Source of the DNA: Bordetella sp. H567
GTDB lineage: Bacteria; Pseudomonadota; Gammaproteobacteria; Burkholderiales; Burkholderiaceae_B
Assembly: GCF_001704295.1 (NCBI RefSeq)
Contig: NZ_CP012334.1
Location: 4,724,084-4,788,083 of the forward strand
Direction of reading: 5' to 3'
Length of the DNA: 64,000 bases
Shown: piece by piece, positions 26,375 to 35,463 of the stretch
Numbering within the stretch: position 1 is the first letter of the stretch
Layout of the letters: every line of letters starts with the position of its first letter
Notes under the pieces: model-generated
What the model saw: only the letters and a program-made list of their open reading frames with translations
Told to the model about the DNA's origin: nothing
Databases searched by the model: none
Translations under genes and position numbers: made by a program

Positions 26375-26799
26375 AGGAGCGGCAGGTTCAGACCCAGCAG
26401 GAATTTGAAGGCGAGCGCCACCGCGATGAGGCCGGCGGAGATCTTGACGTTGCGCGCCACGGAGTACGAGGTCCCGGCCAGCGTCGAGCAGAACACCAGG
26501 AACACGATGCCCAGAAGCATGTTCAGGAAGTTCGACACGAGCACGAAGCCCACCAGGCTGGCCATGACGATGGCGATGTTGCGGATGCTGTAGCCGAGCG
26601 GCACGGGCTCGACGAAGTAGGCACGCACGACCGTGATGATGCCGATCAGCAGCAGGCAGCCGCACACCAGCAGCGGGAACAGCCCCGCGCCGAAGCGGGC
26701 CAGGTTGCCCAGGGGGTAGGTCGCCGCCACCCCGCCGAAGACGAGGGCAAAAGCGATCAGGAACAAGCCCCTGACGAAATTGCGGTTGTTCATGTTCAT
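26371..26799 (-). CDS. tctB: Tripartite tricarboxylate transporter, small membrane subunit TctB
   Basis: A 142-residue protein from ATG 26799 (GGGAGAG upstream; a second ATG two codons on is possible). Four hydrophobic segments are visible (FVRGLFLIAFALVFGGVAA, FPLLVCGCLLLIGIITVV, IAIVMASLVGFVLVSNFL and a last one after ISAGLI), the normal TctB topology. It is first in the tctBA operon; the 301-bp region upstream contains no receptor gene. Confidence 0.88.
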   Translation of the reverse strand: MNMNNRNFVRGLFLIAFALVFGGVAATYPLGNLARFGAGLFPLLVCGCLLLIGIITVVRAYFVEPVPLGYSIRNIAIVMASLVGFVLVSNFLNMLLGIVFLVFCSTLAGTSYSVARNVKISAGLIAVALAFKFLLGLNLPLL

Positions 26800-27100
26800 G
26801 GCCGGTGCTCTCCCGGCCGGGCCCTGCGTCTGCGGGACGTCATTTCCCCTCTCCTTCATATTCGCTTTGTCAGGACACCACGCAGGCTTGCATGATGCTG
26901 AACGCGATTGTGGAGAGCGGCACTTTCAGCTTGCTGTCGGTTTCAGCGAATAAGCGTATACACCTAGGGTGCAAAAGCAACAACGAGCTGAATGAAAGCC
27001 AACCAAAAGCTGAACGTGTTATGACAAGCGACTGAACGCGGCCGGTACAGCCCTTGCTAAGGAAGTCCTTGGTTTGTCAGGAAAAACGGGAGGAATCATC
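26800..27100. other. Intergenic region between tctB and a small divergent gene
   Basis: This 301-bp stretch has no credible gene. It is markedly more AT-rich from about 26850 to 27060 than its flanks and must hold promoters for both tctBA (minus) and the small gene at 27101 (plus). I could not identify a convincing operator, riboswitch or missing tctC. Confidence 0.6.
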
Positions 27101-27304
27101 ATGAACAAACGACCCACATCCCATCCGGCCGACTTGCCCGCCGCCGGCGCCGGCGCGCATGAAAAGGCGCCCGACGAAAAGATCAAAAGCCGTAGCGCCG
27201 ATCCCGGCCAAAGCAGCTATGGCGGCTTCAAGGGCGAAGATCCCCGCCGCCAATCCGAGGATCTGTCCGGCGGCGACCGGACGCGAGACAAGCCTGCCGG
27301 ATAA
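27101..27304 (+). CDS. Small disordered hypothetical protein
   Basis: The start at ATG 27101, after GGGAGGA, gives a 67-residue hydrophilic protein beginning MNKRPTSHPADLPAAGAG and ending SGGDRTRDKPAG. It has no hydrophobic core, and is rich in Pro, Gly, Asp, Lys and Arg, suggesting intrinsic disorder. No family recognised. It converges on the protease-nuclease gene. Confidence 0.58.
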   Translation: MNKRPTSHPADLPAAGAGAHEKAPDEKIKSRSADPGQSSYGGFKGEDPRRQSEDLSGGDRTRDKPAG

Positions 27305-27372
27305 CATCGCCGGCCATGGGCCCCTAGGCAACTGCCCCGGCGCCGGCCACGTCGCCGCGCCCCCGGCGAACG

Positions 27373-29442
27373 TCATTCCAAGGGAATATCTTCCCAGCGC
27401 GTGATCGGCAGGAGCGCTTCCCCGACGACGGGTAGTGCCCCGCCGGCCGTATCGTGCGCGCGCAGCGGGGCCAGGTCCAGCCCCGTCTTGCTTTCGATGG
27501 CGGGAATGGACGCGCGCCACTGCACCACGTTCACCGGCGTGTCCTTCGGCGGCGGCGCCGACCCGCGCCGCGCCAGCGAAAACAGCGCGGTCTGGTCGGC
27601 CACCAGCGCCACCGCCTTCAGGCCCGCGGCGCCCTTCCATACCACCACCTTCCAGAAAGCCGACGGCACCTGCACGCCGTCCGCCCACATATCGTTGACG
27701 TCGTCGAACACGGGGCCCTGGAACACCGTCAAGGGCTTGTCGCGGCCGCTGTCGAACACGCCTTTTTCCAGCACGTAGCGCTCGATGCCCTGCCAGTACT
27801 GGATGGACTCGTTGAACTTCCAATGCTGCGGCGTGCAATTGGTGAAGTGAAAGGTGTCGGCGTTGGCGCGCGCGGCGAATTCGCCCAAGGTGGGGTCCTC
27901 GCGCCGCGTCAGGTGACCGCGGTCGAACAGATGGCTCCAGCCCGAATAAAAGGACTGGCCGACGCAGTACGAGGCGTTGATGCGCGAGTCGTTGTACCAG
28001 ACGTCGCCTTCCGGCTGGTCCGCCGCGGGTTGGCCGGTCTTGCGGTCGATGGCCAGCCAGCGGGCGCCGTCGATGTTGGTGGCGGTCAGCAGCGCAAGGC
28101 GACGGGCCTTGTGCATGACCACGCTGAAGTTCTGGTAGCGCAGTTCACCGGGCGCGGCGCCCGTGGCGCTTTCCTGCAGCGGCGCGATCACGCGCTTGCG
28201 GGGCGCGGCGATCCTGGCCAGGTCCAGCTTCACGCCCGGCACGAACCGGGCGTTGTAGCCGTTGCGATCGCCGTAGTCCGTATCCAGTACGGCCTGCTCC
28301 GGCAGACGTTTCAGCATCCTCGGTTCCGGACTGGCGGCCGCGCCTGCTGGCGTCGCGGTTCCCCCCGCGTTCCCCGGCGGTGCGCGCCGTTCCAGCTGCC
28401 GCCCGGACGTCGGCGAGGAATCCACCCACAGTGCCAACGCGCGGCGCAGGAGTTCGGCCCCGGCTTGCAAGCGCGGCAAGCGCGACTGCAGGTCCTGATA
28501 GATGCTGCTGATGCGCACGCCCTCGTTCACGCTTGCGGAGGTTGCGGGCGGCAGCGCGGCGCTGGCCACCGTTTTGCGCGCCGCGCCGGATTTGCCGCGT
28601 GCGTGCTTCTTCGCGGGCGCGGCAACGGCGGCTTCATCCGCATCCGCGCCGGCCGCCGCCAAGCCCTGGCCCGACCCCGACGGCGCGCCATAGTGATGCA
28701 GCGCCACCACGTCCCACTGATCGTTGAAGACCGGGGCACCCGAGGAGCCGAAATCGGTATCGGTCTCGTAAAGCAGGCGGGTGTCCGTGCGGGCAGTCAG
28801 CAGATTGTTGCGGATGGCGATCGTCTTGGGCATGCCCTCCGGGTGCTGGATGATATTCACGTTCATGCCCTTGCGATGGCGATCGGGCGTGAAGCTGATC
28901 GGGCAATACCCCAATTCCTCCGGCGTCGCATCGCCCCGCACGCGTTCGCCCAGGGCGATCAAGGCATAGTCCAGGTCTTTCTCGTCCGAGAACACGGCGC
29001 AGCGGTCGGGCGCCAGTCGGAATATCGTGCGCGGCCGCGGCTGGCCGCGCTCGTCCAGCTCGTCGTCGAACACGATGGTGGCCTGCCCGGCCGCCGCGGC
29101 ATCGGCGATGACGTGCTGGTTGGTGATGAAGAGCTCCGGGCTGATCAGGAATCCGGTGCCCGATATCGACAATTGCGGCGTCTGCAGCGCGACGCGCCCG
29201 ACGGCGCGGCGTGCCATGGCGCCTTCGGGCAGGAAAGCCGCGGGCTGGAAATCGTTGGTGCCCTGCACGGCCTCGGCCAGCCCCGAATCGCGCTTGACGC
29301 GCGCATCGAAGGCCGCGCAGCGCGTCGCGTCGTCATCCGCGGCGCGCCAGGCGCCCGATGCCACGAGCGCGCGCGTGCGCATTCTGTCTTCGCCCGTGGC
29401 GGCGATGCGCCGCCGGATGTCTTTGATGGTATCCGCCCGCAT
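27373..29442 (-). CDS. Trypsin-like serine protease fused to DNA/RNA non-specific endonuclease
   Basis: The ATG at 29442 with AGGAGG gives 689 residues. Residues about 75-255 are an S1-type protease domain with H110 (ITNQHVI), D158 (DLDYALI) and S234 (FGSSGAPVF), a complete triad. A variable Ala/Pro-rich linker (about 255-375) leads to a NUC1-type endonuclease at about 395-680 with the metal/catalytic motif DRGH (D507-H510) and N535 in NCTPQHWKFN. No signal peptide is visible, so it may act in the cytoplasm. A protease that releases or activates a nuclease suggests a self-toxic or defence effector; this is inference. No obvious immunity gene adjoins it. Confidence 0.87.
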   Translation of the reverse strand: MRADTIKDIRRRIAATGEDRMRTRALVASGAWRAADDDATRCAAFDARVKRDSGLAEAVQGTNDFQPAAFLPEGAMARRAVGRVALQTPQLSISGTGFLISPELFITNQHVIADAAAAGQATIVFDDELDERGQPRPRTIFRLAPDRCAVFSDEKDLDYALIALGERVRGDATPEELGYCPISFTPDRHRKGMNVNIIQHPEGMPKTIAIRNNLLTARTDTRLLYETDTDFGSSGAPVFNDQWDVVALHHYGAPSGSGQGLAAAGADADEAAVAAPAKKHARGKSGAARKTVASAALPPATSASVNEGVRISSIYQDLQSRLPRLQAGAELLRRALALWVDSSPTSGRQLERRAPPGNAGGTATPAGAAASPEPRMLKRLPEQAVLDTDYGDRNGYNARFVPGVKLDLARIAAPRKRVIAPLQESATGAAPGELRYQNFSVVMHKARRLALLTATNIDGARWLAIDRKTGQPAADQPEGDVWYNDSRINASYCVGQSFYSGWSHLFDRGHLTRREDPTLGEFAARANADTFHFTNCTPQHWKFNESIQYWQGIERYVLEKGVFDSGRDKPLTVFQGPVFDDVNDMWADGVQVPSAFWKVVVWKGAAGLKAVALVADQTALFSLARRGSAPPPKDTPVNVVQWRASIPAIESKTGLDLAPLRAHDTAGGALPVVGEALLPITRWEDIPLE

Positions 29443-29551
29443 GGGTCCTCCTGCCAGGATGGGCAAGGATGTTCAGCCGCCCGGGTGACAGTCCAGTGAC
29501 ATTCATGTTTGCTTGCAATCGGCACGCCATCGCAGCCGCCGCGCCCGGGCT

Positions 29552-30490
29552 TCAGAACTTCCGTGCCGTGGCCGCTTCGCGCAGGCTTTCCATCAAGGCA
29601 CGGGATGCGGCCGTCGGCACCGCGCCGCGGCGGGTCGTCATGCCCACGCTTTCCTCGCCGCCCGGCACCGAGACGGGCACGATCGCCAGGGAATTGCTGG
29701 CGATATCGCTCGCCACGGCGCTGCGCGGCACCAGCCAGATGGCATCGTATTCAAGGGTCATCGCGCGCGACATCGACATCGAAAGCGTCTGGAGCAGCAT
29801 GGCCGGCTTGCCGGGCCCCGCCTCATCCAGCAGCCGGTCGGCGGACTGGCGGATCAGCGTGCCCGTCGGGGGCAAGAGCACCGGAAATGGCCCGGCGGCC
29901 GCCATTGCGCCCAGGCCGCCACGCGCGACCGGATGGCCGGGCCGCGTCACGACCACCAGCGGATCGGCAAACAGGTATTCGAAACGCAGTCCTTCCGAGA
30001 GTTCGGGATCCGCCGCCCGGTTGACGGCAAAGGCGAGTTGACCGCTGCGCACGCCGGCCAGCAGCTCGGAGTTCGACGCCGTGACCACGTCCAGCTCGAC
30101 GTCGCCCCAGGCCTGGCGCATGGCGGCGAATGCGCGCGGTACCAGGATCGCGGCGAGCGTGGGCAGCACCCCGAAGCGCACTTCCGCACGCTGCGGATTG
30201 TCCGGGACGGCCACGGCCTGCAGGCCTTCGCGCAGGATGGCCAGCATCTGGGTCGCATACGGCAGCAGGCGCTGCCCCTCGCGGGTGAGCCGGGCGCCCT
30301 GCCTGCCGCGGGTAAACAGCACCGTGCCCACGATTTCTTCCAGTTCCCCCAACCGTTTCGAGATCGCGGGTTGCGAAATCGCCAGTTTCTCGGCGGCGCG
30401 CAGCAGCGAGCCGCTTTGCGCGATGGCCACGAAGCAATGCAGATGGCGCAGGTTGACACGGCCGCTGGCGGCCAGGGGTTGTATATCCAT
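29552..30490 (-). CDS. pcaQ: pca operon LysR-type activator PcaQ
   Basis: A 312-residue LysR protein with an extended N-terminus before the HTH, as in PcaQ: RHLHCFVAIAQSGSLLRAAE followed by ISQPAISKRLGELEEIVGT. It is divergent from pcaH with 100 bp between. In rhizobia PcaQ activates the protocatechuate operon in response to beta-carboxy-cis,cis-muconate; position and sequence support the same role here. The C-terminal domain contains GPFPVLLPPTGTLIRQ, a PcaQ-like segment. Confidence 0.85.
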   Translation of the reverse strand: MDIQPLAASGRVNLRHLHCFVAIAQSGSLLRAAEKLAISQPAISKRLGELEEIVGTVLFTRGRQGARLTREGQRLLPYATQMLAILREGLQAVAVPDNPQRAEVRFGVLPTLAAILVPRAFAAMRQAWGDVELDVVTASNSELLAGVRSGQLAFAVNRAADPELSEGLRFEYLFADPLVVVTRPGHPVARGGLGAMAAAGPFPVLLPPTGTLIRQSADRLLDEAGPGKPAMLLQTLSMSMSRAMTLEYDAIWLVPRSAVASDIASNSLAIVPVSVPGGEESVGMTTRRGAVPTAASRALMESLREAATARKF

Positions 30491-30491
30491 A

Positions 30492-30504
30492 GGTTATGGA
30501 AACC
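30492..30504. promoter_or_regulatory. Candidate PcaQ site upstream of pcaHGBL
   Basis: GGTT (30492-30495) and AACC (30501-30504) form a short dyad with a 5-nt centre in the pcaQ-pcaH gap, next to the pcaQ start. Known PcaQ sites are dyads of this general type, but the spacing was not checked against a matrix. Confidence 0.35.
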
Positions 30505-30590
30505 ATCCAAAAAATTCACTTTTCATAATCTTAGAGAAATTCCAGAATAGCCGTCATCCCATCCCCGCCCGGAAATAAGGAGACAGCGCC

Positions 30591-31301
30591 ATGGCCGATA
30601 ACAGGGTCGACGCCTTCGACTGGGACTCGCATCCCCGCTACGACTACGCCCCCTATCGCTCCACCGCCAAGCGCTCGCCGCGCGAGACGCTGCTGCCCAT
30701 GCCCGAGCGCATGCGCAATATGCGGGCGCCCGTCTACGGCGCCCACCAGCTGGGCGCCCTGGACCATGACTTGACGCGCAACGCCCAGAAGAACGGCGCG
30801 CCCCTGGGGGAACGCATCATCGTGACCGGCCGGGTGCTGGACGAGCGGAATAAACCGGTCGCCAATACGCTGGTCGAAATCTGGCAGGCCAACGCGGCCG
30901 GCCGTTATGTGCACAAGGGCGACCAGCACGACGCCCCGCTGGATCCCAACTTCCTGGGCGCCGGCCGCTGCCTTACCGACGCCAATGGCGTGTACCGCTT
31001 CCTGACGATCAAGCCCGGCGCCTATCCATGGGGCAACCACCCCAATGCCTGGCGTCCCAACCACATCCACTTCTCGCTGTTCGGCGAGTGGTTCGCGTCG
31101 CGGCTCGTGACCCAGATGTATTTCCCGGGCGATCCGCTGCTGGCGCTCGATCCCATGGTGCAGGGCGTGCCCGAGCACGCGCGCGAACGCCTCATCTCCA
31201 GGTTCTCGACGGACGTGACCGAGGACGGTTATGCCCTGGGCTACGTGTTCGACATCGTCCTGCGAGGCGCCGCCGAAACCCCGATGGAGAATCGCCAATG
31301 A
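30591..31301 (+). CDS. pcaH: Protocatechuate 3,4-dioxygenase beta subunit
   Basis: A 236-residue intradiol dioxygenase subunit. Its iron ligands are Y106 (GRYVHKG), Y145 (GAYPWG), H158 and H160 (NHIHFSLFG), each two positions before the Pseudomonas putida ligands Y108, Y147, H160 and H162. AAGGAG precedes the ATG. With PcaG it opens the ring of protocatechuate between the hydroxyls to give 3-carboxy-cis,cis-muconate. It is the first gene of the pca operon and overlaps pcaG (ATGA at 31298-31301). Confidence 0.95.
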   Translation: MADNRVDAFDWDSHPRYDYAPYRSTAKRSPRETLLPMPERMRNMRAPVYGAHQLGALDHDLTRNAQKNGAPLGERIIVTGRVLDERNKPVANTLVEIWQANAAGRYVHKGDQHDAPLDPNFLGAGRCLTDANGVYRFLTIKPGAYPWGNHPNAWRPNHIHFSLFGEWFASRLVTQMYFPGDPLLALDPMVQGVPEHARERLISRFSTDVTEDGYALGYVFDIVLRGAAETPMENRQ

Positions 31302-31834
31302 GCCGCCAGACCCCTTCGCAGACGGTGGGCCCCTACTTCGCCTATGGCCTGGTCCCCGAGCAATACGGCTTCGATCTGAAAAGCGCCTTTCCCATGCGCC
31401 TGATCGAGCCCGACGATCCCGCCCCCCGCGTGACGCTGACCGGCCAGGTCCTGGACGGCGACGGCGAACCCATACACGACGCCATGCTGGAGTTCTGGCT
31501 GGAACGCGATGGCGAGCCGCCAGCCATGTGCCGCATCGGCACGGGCACGGATCCGCGGTTCCGCTACATCGTCGACCTGCCCCGGCCCCAGGCCAAGGGG
31601 AATGGCGAGGCGCCGCACGCCGACATCATCGTCACGGCCCGCGGCATGCTGCTGCACGCCATCACGCGCGTATACTTCGGCGACGAAGAAAAAGCCAACG
31701 CCGCCGATGCGACGCTGGCCGCGGTTCCGCCGGCTCGGCGGCATACGCTCATCGCGCGGCCGGTATCGCCGCAGCACTATCACTTCGACATCCGCCTGCA
31801 GGGCAAGGACGAAACCGTCTTCTTCGAGCTGTAG
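31298..31834 (+). CDS. pcaG: Protocatechuate 3,4-dioxygenase alpha subunit
   Basis: A 178-residue partner of PcaH, with the start at ATG 31298 overlapping the pcaH stop; the longer frame to 31028 lies within pcaH and is rejected. It has the intradiol dioxygenase fold signatures TPSQTVGPYFAYGL and VTLTGQVLDGDGEPIHDAML, and ends HYHFDIRLQGKDETVFFEL. As usual for the alpha chain it lacks the iron ligand set. The slightly short length relative to about 200 residues in Pseudomonas is common in this group. Confidence 0.93.
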   Translation: MSRQTPSQTVGPYFAYGLVPEQYGFDLKSAFPMRLIEPDDPAPRVTLTGQVLDGDGEPIHDAMLEFWLERDGEPPAMCRIGTGTDPRFRYIVDLPRPQAKGNGEAPHADIIVTARGMLLHAITRVYFGDEEKANAADATLAAVPPARRHTLIARPVSPQHYHFDIRLQGKDETVFFEL

Positions 31835-31870
31835 CTCGCGCCCTTCCGGCTTGCTTCGCGGAATCCGCCG

Positions 31871-33262
31871 ATGCTATCGATACGCGCCATGTTCTCCACG
31901 GACGCCATGCGCGCCTTGTGGACCGACGCGGCCCTGTATGCCGCGATGCTGCGCTTTGAGGCCGCGCTGGCGCAGGCCCAGGCGCGGTGCGGCCTGATCC
32001 CGCCCGCCGCCGCCGAGAGCATCGCGCAGGCATGCGCGCGGCCGGAAGTCTTCGACTGGACCGCGATTTCCGCGGATGCGCGCAAGGCCGGCACGGCCGC
32101 CATCCCCTTCGCCAAGGCGCTCAAGCAGGAAGTCGCCCGCCGCGCACCCGAGCACGCCGCTTTCGTGCACTACGGCTCGACCAGCCAGGACGTCTGCGAA
32201 ACCGCGCTCATGCTCCAGGCCCAAGCCGCGCTGCGGCTTATCCACGGGCAGATGCGGGATCTCGGCGATGCGCTCGCCCATCTGGTGCAAACGCATCGCC
32301 GTACCGCCATGCTGGCGCGCACCCTGATGCAGCCGGCCGCGCCCATCTCCTTCGGCTGGAAGGCCGCCGGCTGGCTGGATGCCCTGGATCGCTGCGCCGG
32401 CGCGCTGCAGGATGCCGGCGAAGCCTGCCGCGTCATCCAGTTCGGCGGCGCGAACGGCACGCGGGCCGCGCTCGGCGTGCATGGCCAGGCCCTTGCCGAT
32501 GCCGTGGCCGGCGCCCTGGGCCTGCGTGGCACACCCATCGCATGGCAAAGCGCGCGTGACCGGCTGGCCCGCCTGGGCAACGAGCTGGCGCTGTGCTGCG
32601 CCATGCTGGGCAAGCTCGGCCGCGATATTTCGCTGCTGATGCAAAGCGAAGTGGCCGAGGCCTTCGAGCCATCGGGCGCCGGCCGCGGCGGCTCTTCCGC
32701 CATGCCGCACAAGCGCAATCCCATGGCCTGCATGCACATGCTCGACGCCGCGCTGCGGGCGCCCCCACTGGCGCTGTCGCTCGTCTCGGACATGACCGCG
32801 GAACATGAGCGGGGATTGGGCAGCTGGCCCAATGCCCTGCCCTTGCTGGCCGACCTGTTCATGCTGCTGGACAACGCGCTGTCCATGGCGGTGGAAACCG
32901 CGCAGGGGCTGCGCGTCGATCCCGAGGCAATGCAGGCCAACCTGGTCCGGCAACATGGCGTCGTGCACTCGGAAACCGTCGGCATGCTGCTGGCCCGCGC
33001 ACTGGGCCCGGCCGCGGCGCAGCGCATCGTCGACGCGCTGTGCAGGCAGGCGCTGGAGCAAGGCGCCGAGCTGCGCGACCTGCTGCTGCATCATCCCGAG
33101 GTCGACGGCAGGATTCCCGCCGCGGACATCGAGCAGGCGTGCGGCGTGGAACGCTGCCTGGACGCGGCCGAGGCCCCATGCGTGCCCGTGCTGGCCGCAT
33201 GGGCGGCACGGCGGGCCGGCTTGCACGTCGCGGCCGGCATGGCCGATGATTCACCTTCCTGA
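31871..33262 (+). CDS. pcaB: 3-carboxy-cis,cis-muconate cycloisomerase
   Basis: A 463-residue fumarase/aspartase-superfamily enzyme. It holds the three conserved regions: STSQDVCETALMLQ, then the second helical region around RTLMQPAAPISFGWKAAGWL, and the signature GGSSAMPHKRNPMACM. It turns 3-carboxymuconate into 4-carboxymuconolactone. The start is ATG 31871, or possibly the ATG at codon 7, which has weaker context. It follows pcaG by 36 nt and precedes pcaL by 21 nt, so the operon is pcaHGBL. Confidence 0.93.
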   Translation: MLSIRAMFSTDAMRALWTDAALYAAMLRFEAALAQAQARCGLIPPAAAESIAQACARPEVFDWTAISADARKAGTAAIPFAKALKQEVARRAPEHAAFVHYGSTSQDVCETALMLQAQAALRLIHGQMRDLGDALAHLVQTHRRTAMLARTLMQPAAPISFGWKAAGWLDALDRCAGALQDAGEACRVIQFGGANGTRAALGVHGQALADAVAGALGLRGTPIAWQSARDRLARLGNELALCCAMLGKLGRDISLLMQSEVAEAFEPSGAGRGGSSAMPHKRNPMACMHMLDAALRAPPLALSLVSDMTAEHERGLGSWPNALPLLADLFMLLDNALSMAVETAQGLRVDPEAMQANLVRQHGVVHSETVGMLLARALGPAAAQRIVDALCRQALEQGAELRDLLLHHPEVDGRIPAADIEQACGVERCLDAAEAPCVPVLAAWAARRAGLHVAAGMADDSPS

Positions 33263-33283
33263 CTGATCCTTCCAAGGAACGAC

Positions 33284-34456
33284 ATGCCTTTCGCAATCAA
33301 CGGCGTCACCCGCATCTACTGGCGCAGCGACGGCTCGCCCTCGCTGCCCGCGCTCGTACTGGGCAACTCGCTCGGCACGGATTTTTCGCTGTGGGATCCC
33401 GTGCTGCCGCGGCTGATGCGGCATTTCCGGGTGATCCGTTTCGACATGCGCGGACATGGCGCTTCCGACGCGCCCGAGGGCGCATACACGATGGACCAAC
33501 TGGCGGGCGACCTGGCCGCCGTCGTGCAGGCCGCCAAGCTGGACAAATTTCACTACTGCGGCGTCTCCCTGGGCGGCATGGTCGGCATGGCCTACGCGCA
33601 GCGCCCCGACCAGCGCCTGGACAAGCTGGTGCTCTCGAATACGGCGGTGCGCTTCCCCGCGGACGTCTGGAACGCGCGCATCGACAACGTCCAGCGCGGC
33701 GGCATGGCGGCCATCGAGCAAGCCGTGCTGGGGCGTTTCTTCACGCCCGGCTTCCTGGCGCTTGAAGATCCACGCGCCGAGCGCGTGAAGGAGACCCTGC
33801 TCTCGCTCGAACCGCATGGCTACGCCGGCTGCTGCGCGGCCATCCGCGACATGCGCATCGCCGACGGCCTGGCCGCGATCCGCGTTCCCACCCGCGTGCT
33901 CACGGGCGCGCAGGACCAGTCCACACCGCCCGAGCGCGGCGCCGAAATCGCGGCCGCCATCCCGGGGGCCACGGTCACCGCCCTGCCGGGTGCCCACATT
34001 CCGATGATCGAGCTGCCGGTGCAATGGGGCGATGCCGTGCTGGATTTCCTGGCGCCGGTTGGCGATCTCGCGGAAAGCGAGCGCTACACGCTGGGCCTGG
34101 AACGGCGCCGGGATATCCTGGGCCGCGCCTATGTCGACGGACGACTGGCCGCGCGCACGGATTTCAACACCGCATTCCAGGAAATGATCACCCAGTTGGC
34201 CTGGGGCAGGATCTGGACGTCCAGCCGCATCGACGACGTGACCCGACGCATCGTCGTGATGGGGATGATGGCGGCATTGGGGCGCTGGGAAGAGTTCGAG
34301 CTGCATGTCGGCGCCGCCCTGCGCGCCGGCGTGGAAGCCCGCCTCATCGAAGAGGCGCTGTTCATGGTCAGCGTCTATGCCGGCGTGCCCGCCGCCAACA
34401 CCGGCTTCGCCATCGCCGGGAAAATGCTGAAGAAGCTGGACGAAGAACGCGGCTGA
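33284..34456 (+). CDS. pcaL: 3-oxoadipate enol-lactonase / 4-carboxymuconolactone decarboxylase fusion
   Basis: A 390-residue PcaD-PcaC fusion, as known from Streptomyces and some proteobacteria. Residues 1-260 are an alpha/beta hydrolase with nucleophile S95 (GVSLGGM), D211 (GAQDQST) and H238 (GAHIPMIE). Residues about 268-388 are the CMD domain (RTDFNTAFQEMITQLAWGRI, EEALFMVSVYAGVPAANTGF). It performs two consecutive steps: decarboxylation of 4-carboxymuconolactone and hydrolysis of the enol-lactone to 3-oxoadipate. AAGGA precedes the ATG. The following steps (pcaIJ, pcaF) are not in the window. Confidence 0.94.
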   Translation: MPFAINGVTRIYWRSDGSPSLPALVLGNSLGTDFSLWDPVLPRLMRHFRVIRFDMRGHGASDAPEGAYTMDQLAGDLAAVVQAAKLDKFHYCGVSLGGMVGMAYAQRPDQRLDKLVLSNTAVRFPADVWNARIDNVQRGGMAAIEQAVLGRFFTPGFLALEDPRAERVKETLLSLEPHGYAGCCAAIRDMRIADGLAAIRVPTRVLTGAQDQSTPPERGAEIAAAIPGATVTALPGAHIPMIELPVQWGDAVLDFLAPVGDLAESERYTLGLERRRDILGRAYVDGRLAARTDFNTAFQEMITQLAWGRIWTSSRIDDVTRRIVVMGMMAALGRWEEFELHVGAALRAGVEARLIEEALFMVSVYAGVPAANTGFAIAGKMLKKLDEERG

Positions 34457-34485
34457 CCGCGGGCCTGTCGACGCCGGAAGGCGCC

Positions 34486-35448
34486 CTACAGGTCCAGCAC
34501 CAGCAGCGGCGTCTTTGCCCGTGAACAGCAGGGGGTGAACTGCGCGTTCCCGGCCTGTTCGTCCGGCGACAGGAACAGGTCGCGGTGGTCCGGCACGCCC
34601 TCCAGCACCCGGGTCAGGCAGGTGCCGCATATGCCCTGTTCGCAGGCCACGGGCACGTCGACCCCCGCCTTGGCCAGGGCGTGGACCACCGAACAATCCG
34701 CCGGCACCTCGACCACCCGGCCGGAGCTGGCCAGCTTCACGCGAAAGGCGGCGTCGCCGTCCACCGGCGCGGCATCGGCGGCGAAGAACTCGTAGTGCAG
34801 GCTGTCCTCGGGCCAGCCACGCGCGCGCGCCGCCCCCAGCACCGCGTCCATGAAGCCCTTGGGACCGCATACGTACAGATGCGTGCCGGGTGTCGGCGTG
34901 CATACCGCGTCGAGCGCCAGCTTCTGCTCCGGCGCCCCATCGTCCACATGGAATTGCACGTGGCCGGCATAGGCGGCGTCGCTCAATTGCGCGCGGAACG
35001 CCGTGCGCGCCACGGAGCGGGTGCAATAGTGCAAGCCGAAATCCGCGCCCATGGCGGCCAGGTGCTGCACCATGCACAGCAGCGGCGTCACGCCGATGCC
35101 GCCGGCCAGCAGCACGTGCCGCTGCGCGCTTTGCGCCAAGGCAAAGAGATTGCGCGGCACACCGATGTCCAGCAGGTCGTTCTCGCGCACGGTATCGTGC
35201 ATGGCCTGCGATCCGCCGCGCGACGCCGCCTCGCGCAGCACGGCGATGCGATAGCAATGGCGCTCCCAGGGCGCATTGCACAGCGAATACTGGCGCATGA
35301 TGCCATTCGGCAGATGGACGTCGATGTGCGATCCCGCCGTAAAAGGCGGCAGTTCGCCGCCGGCCGGATCGACCAGCTCGAAACTGCTGATCTCGGCGGT
35401 CTCCGCCACCTTGCGCGCCACGCGCACCGTCAAGCGATTTGCACTCAT
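34486..35448 (-). CDS. Phthalate-dioxygenase-reductase-type (PDR/VanB) ferredoxin reductase
   Basis: A 320-residue flavin/NAD/2Fe-2S reductase. The flavin site is RQYSLCN (52-58), NAD site GGIGVTP (116-122) and CGPKGF, and the C-terminal ferredoxin domain has C269, C274, C277 and C307. This reductase-first domain order defines the PDR/VanB type. It is the last gene of the minus-strand operon oxygenase-Bug-SDR-reductase and is expected to pass electrons from NADH to the Rieske oxygenase at 37326. Confidence 0.92.
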   Translation of the reverse strand: MSANRLTVRVARKVAETAEISSFELVDPAGGELPPFTAGSHIDVHLPNGIMRQYSLCNAPWERHCYRIAVLREAASRGGSQAMHDTVRENDLLDIGVPRNLFALAQSAQRHVLLAGGIGVTPLLCMVQHLAAMGADFGLHYCTRSVARTAFRAQLSDAAYAGHVQFHVDDGAPEQKLALDAVCTPTPGTHLYVCGPKGFMDAVLGAARARGWPEDSLHYEFFAADAAPVDGDAAFRVKLASSGRVVEVPADCSVVHALAKAGVDVPVACEQGICGTCLTRVLEGVPDHRDLFLSPDEQAGNAQFTPCCSRAKTPLLVLDL

Positions 35449-35463
35449 CCCGCCATCCTCTTG

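Noticed and set aside
24854-26593. A 579-codon plus-strand frame
   Set aside because: It lies antisense to tctA and tctB and has the biased His/Gln/Asp composition of a shadow of membrane-protein codons.
27454-29499. A 681-codon plus-strand frame
   Set aside because: It is the antisense shadow of the protease-nuclease gene, which has intact catalytic motifs on the other strand.
31028-31297. N-terminal extension of pcaG
   Set aside because: It lies inside pcaH; the ATGA overlap at 31298 gives the normal pcaG start.
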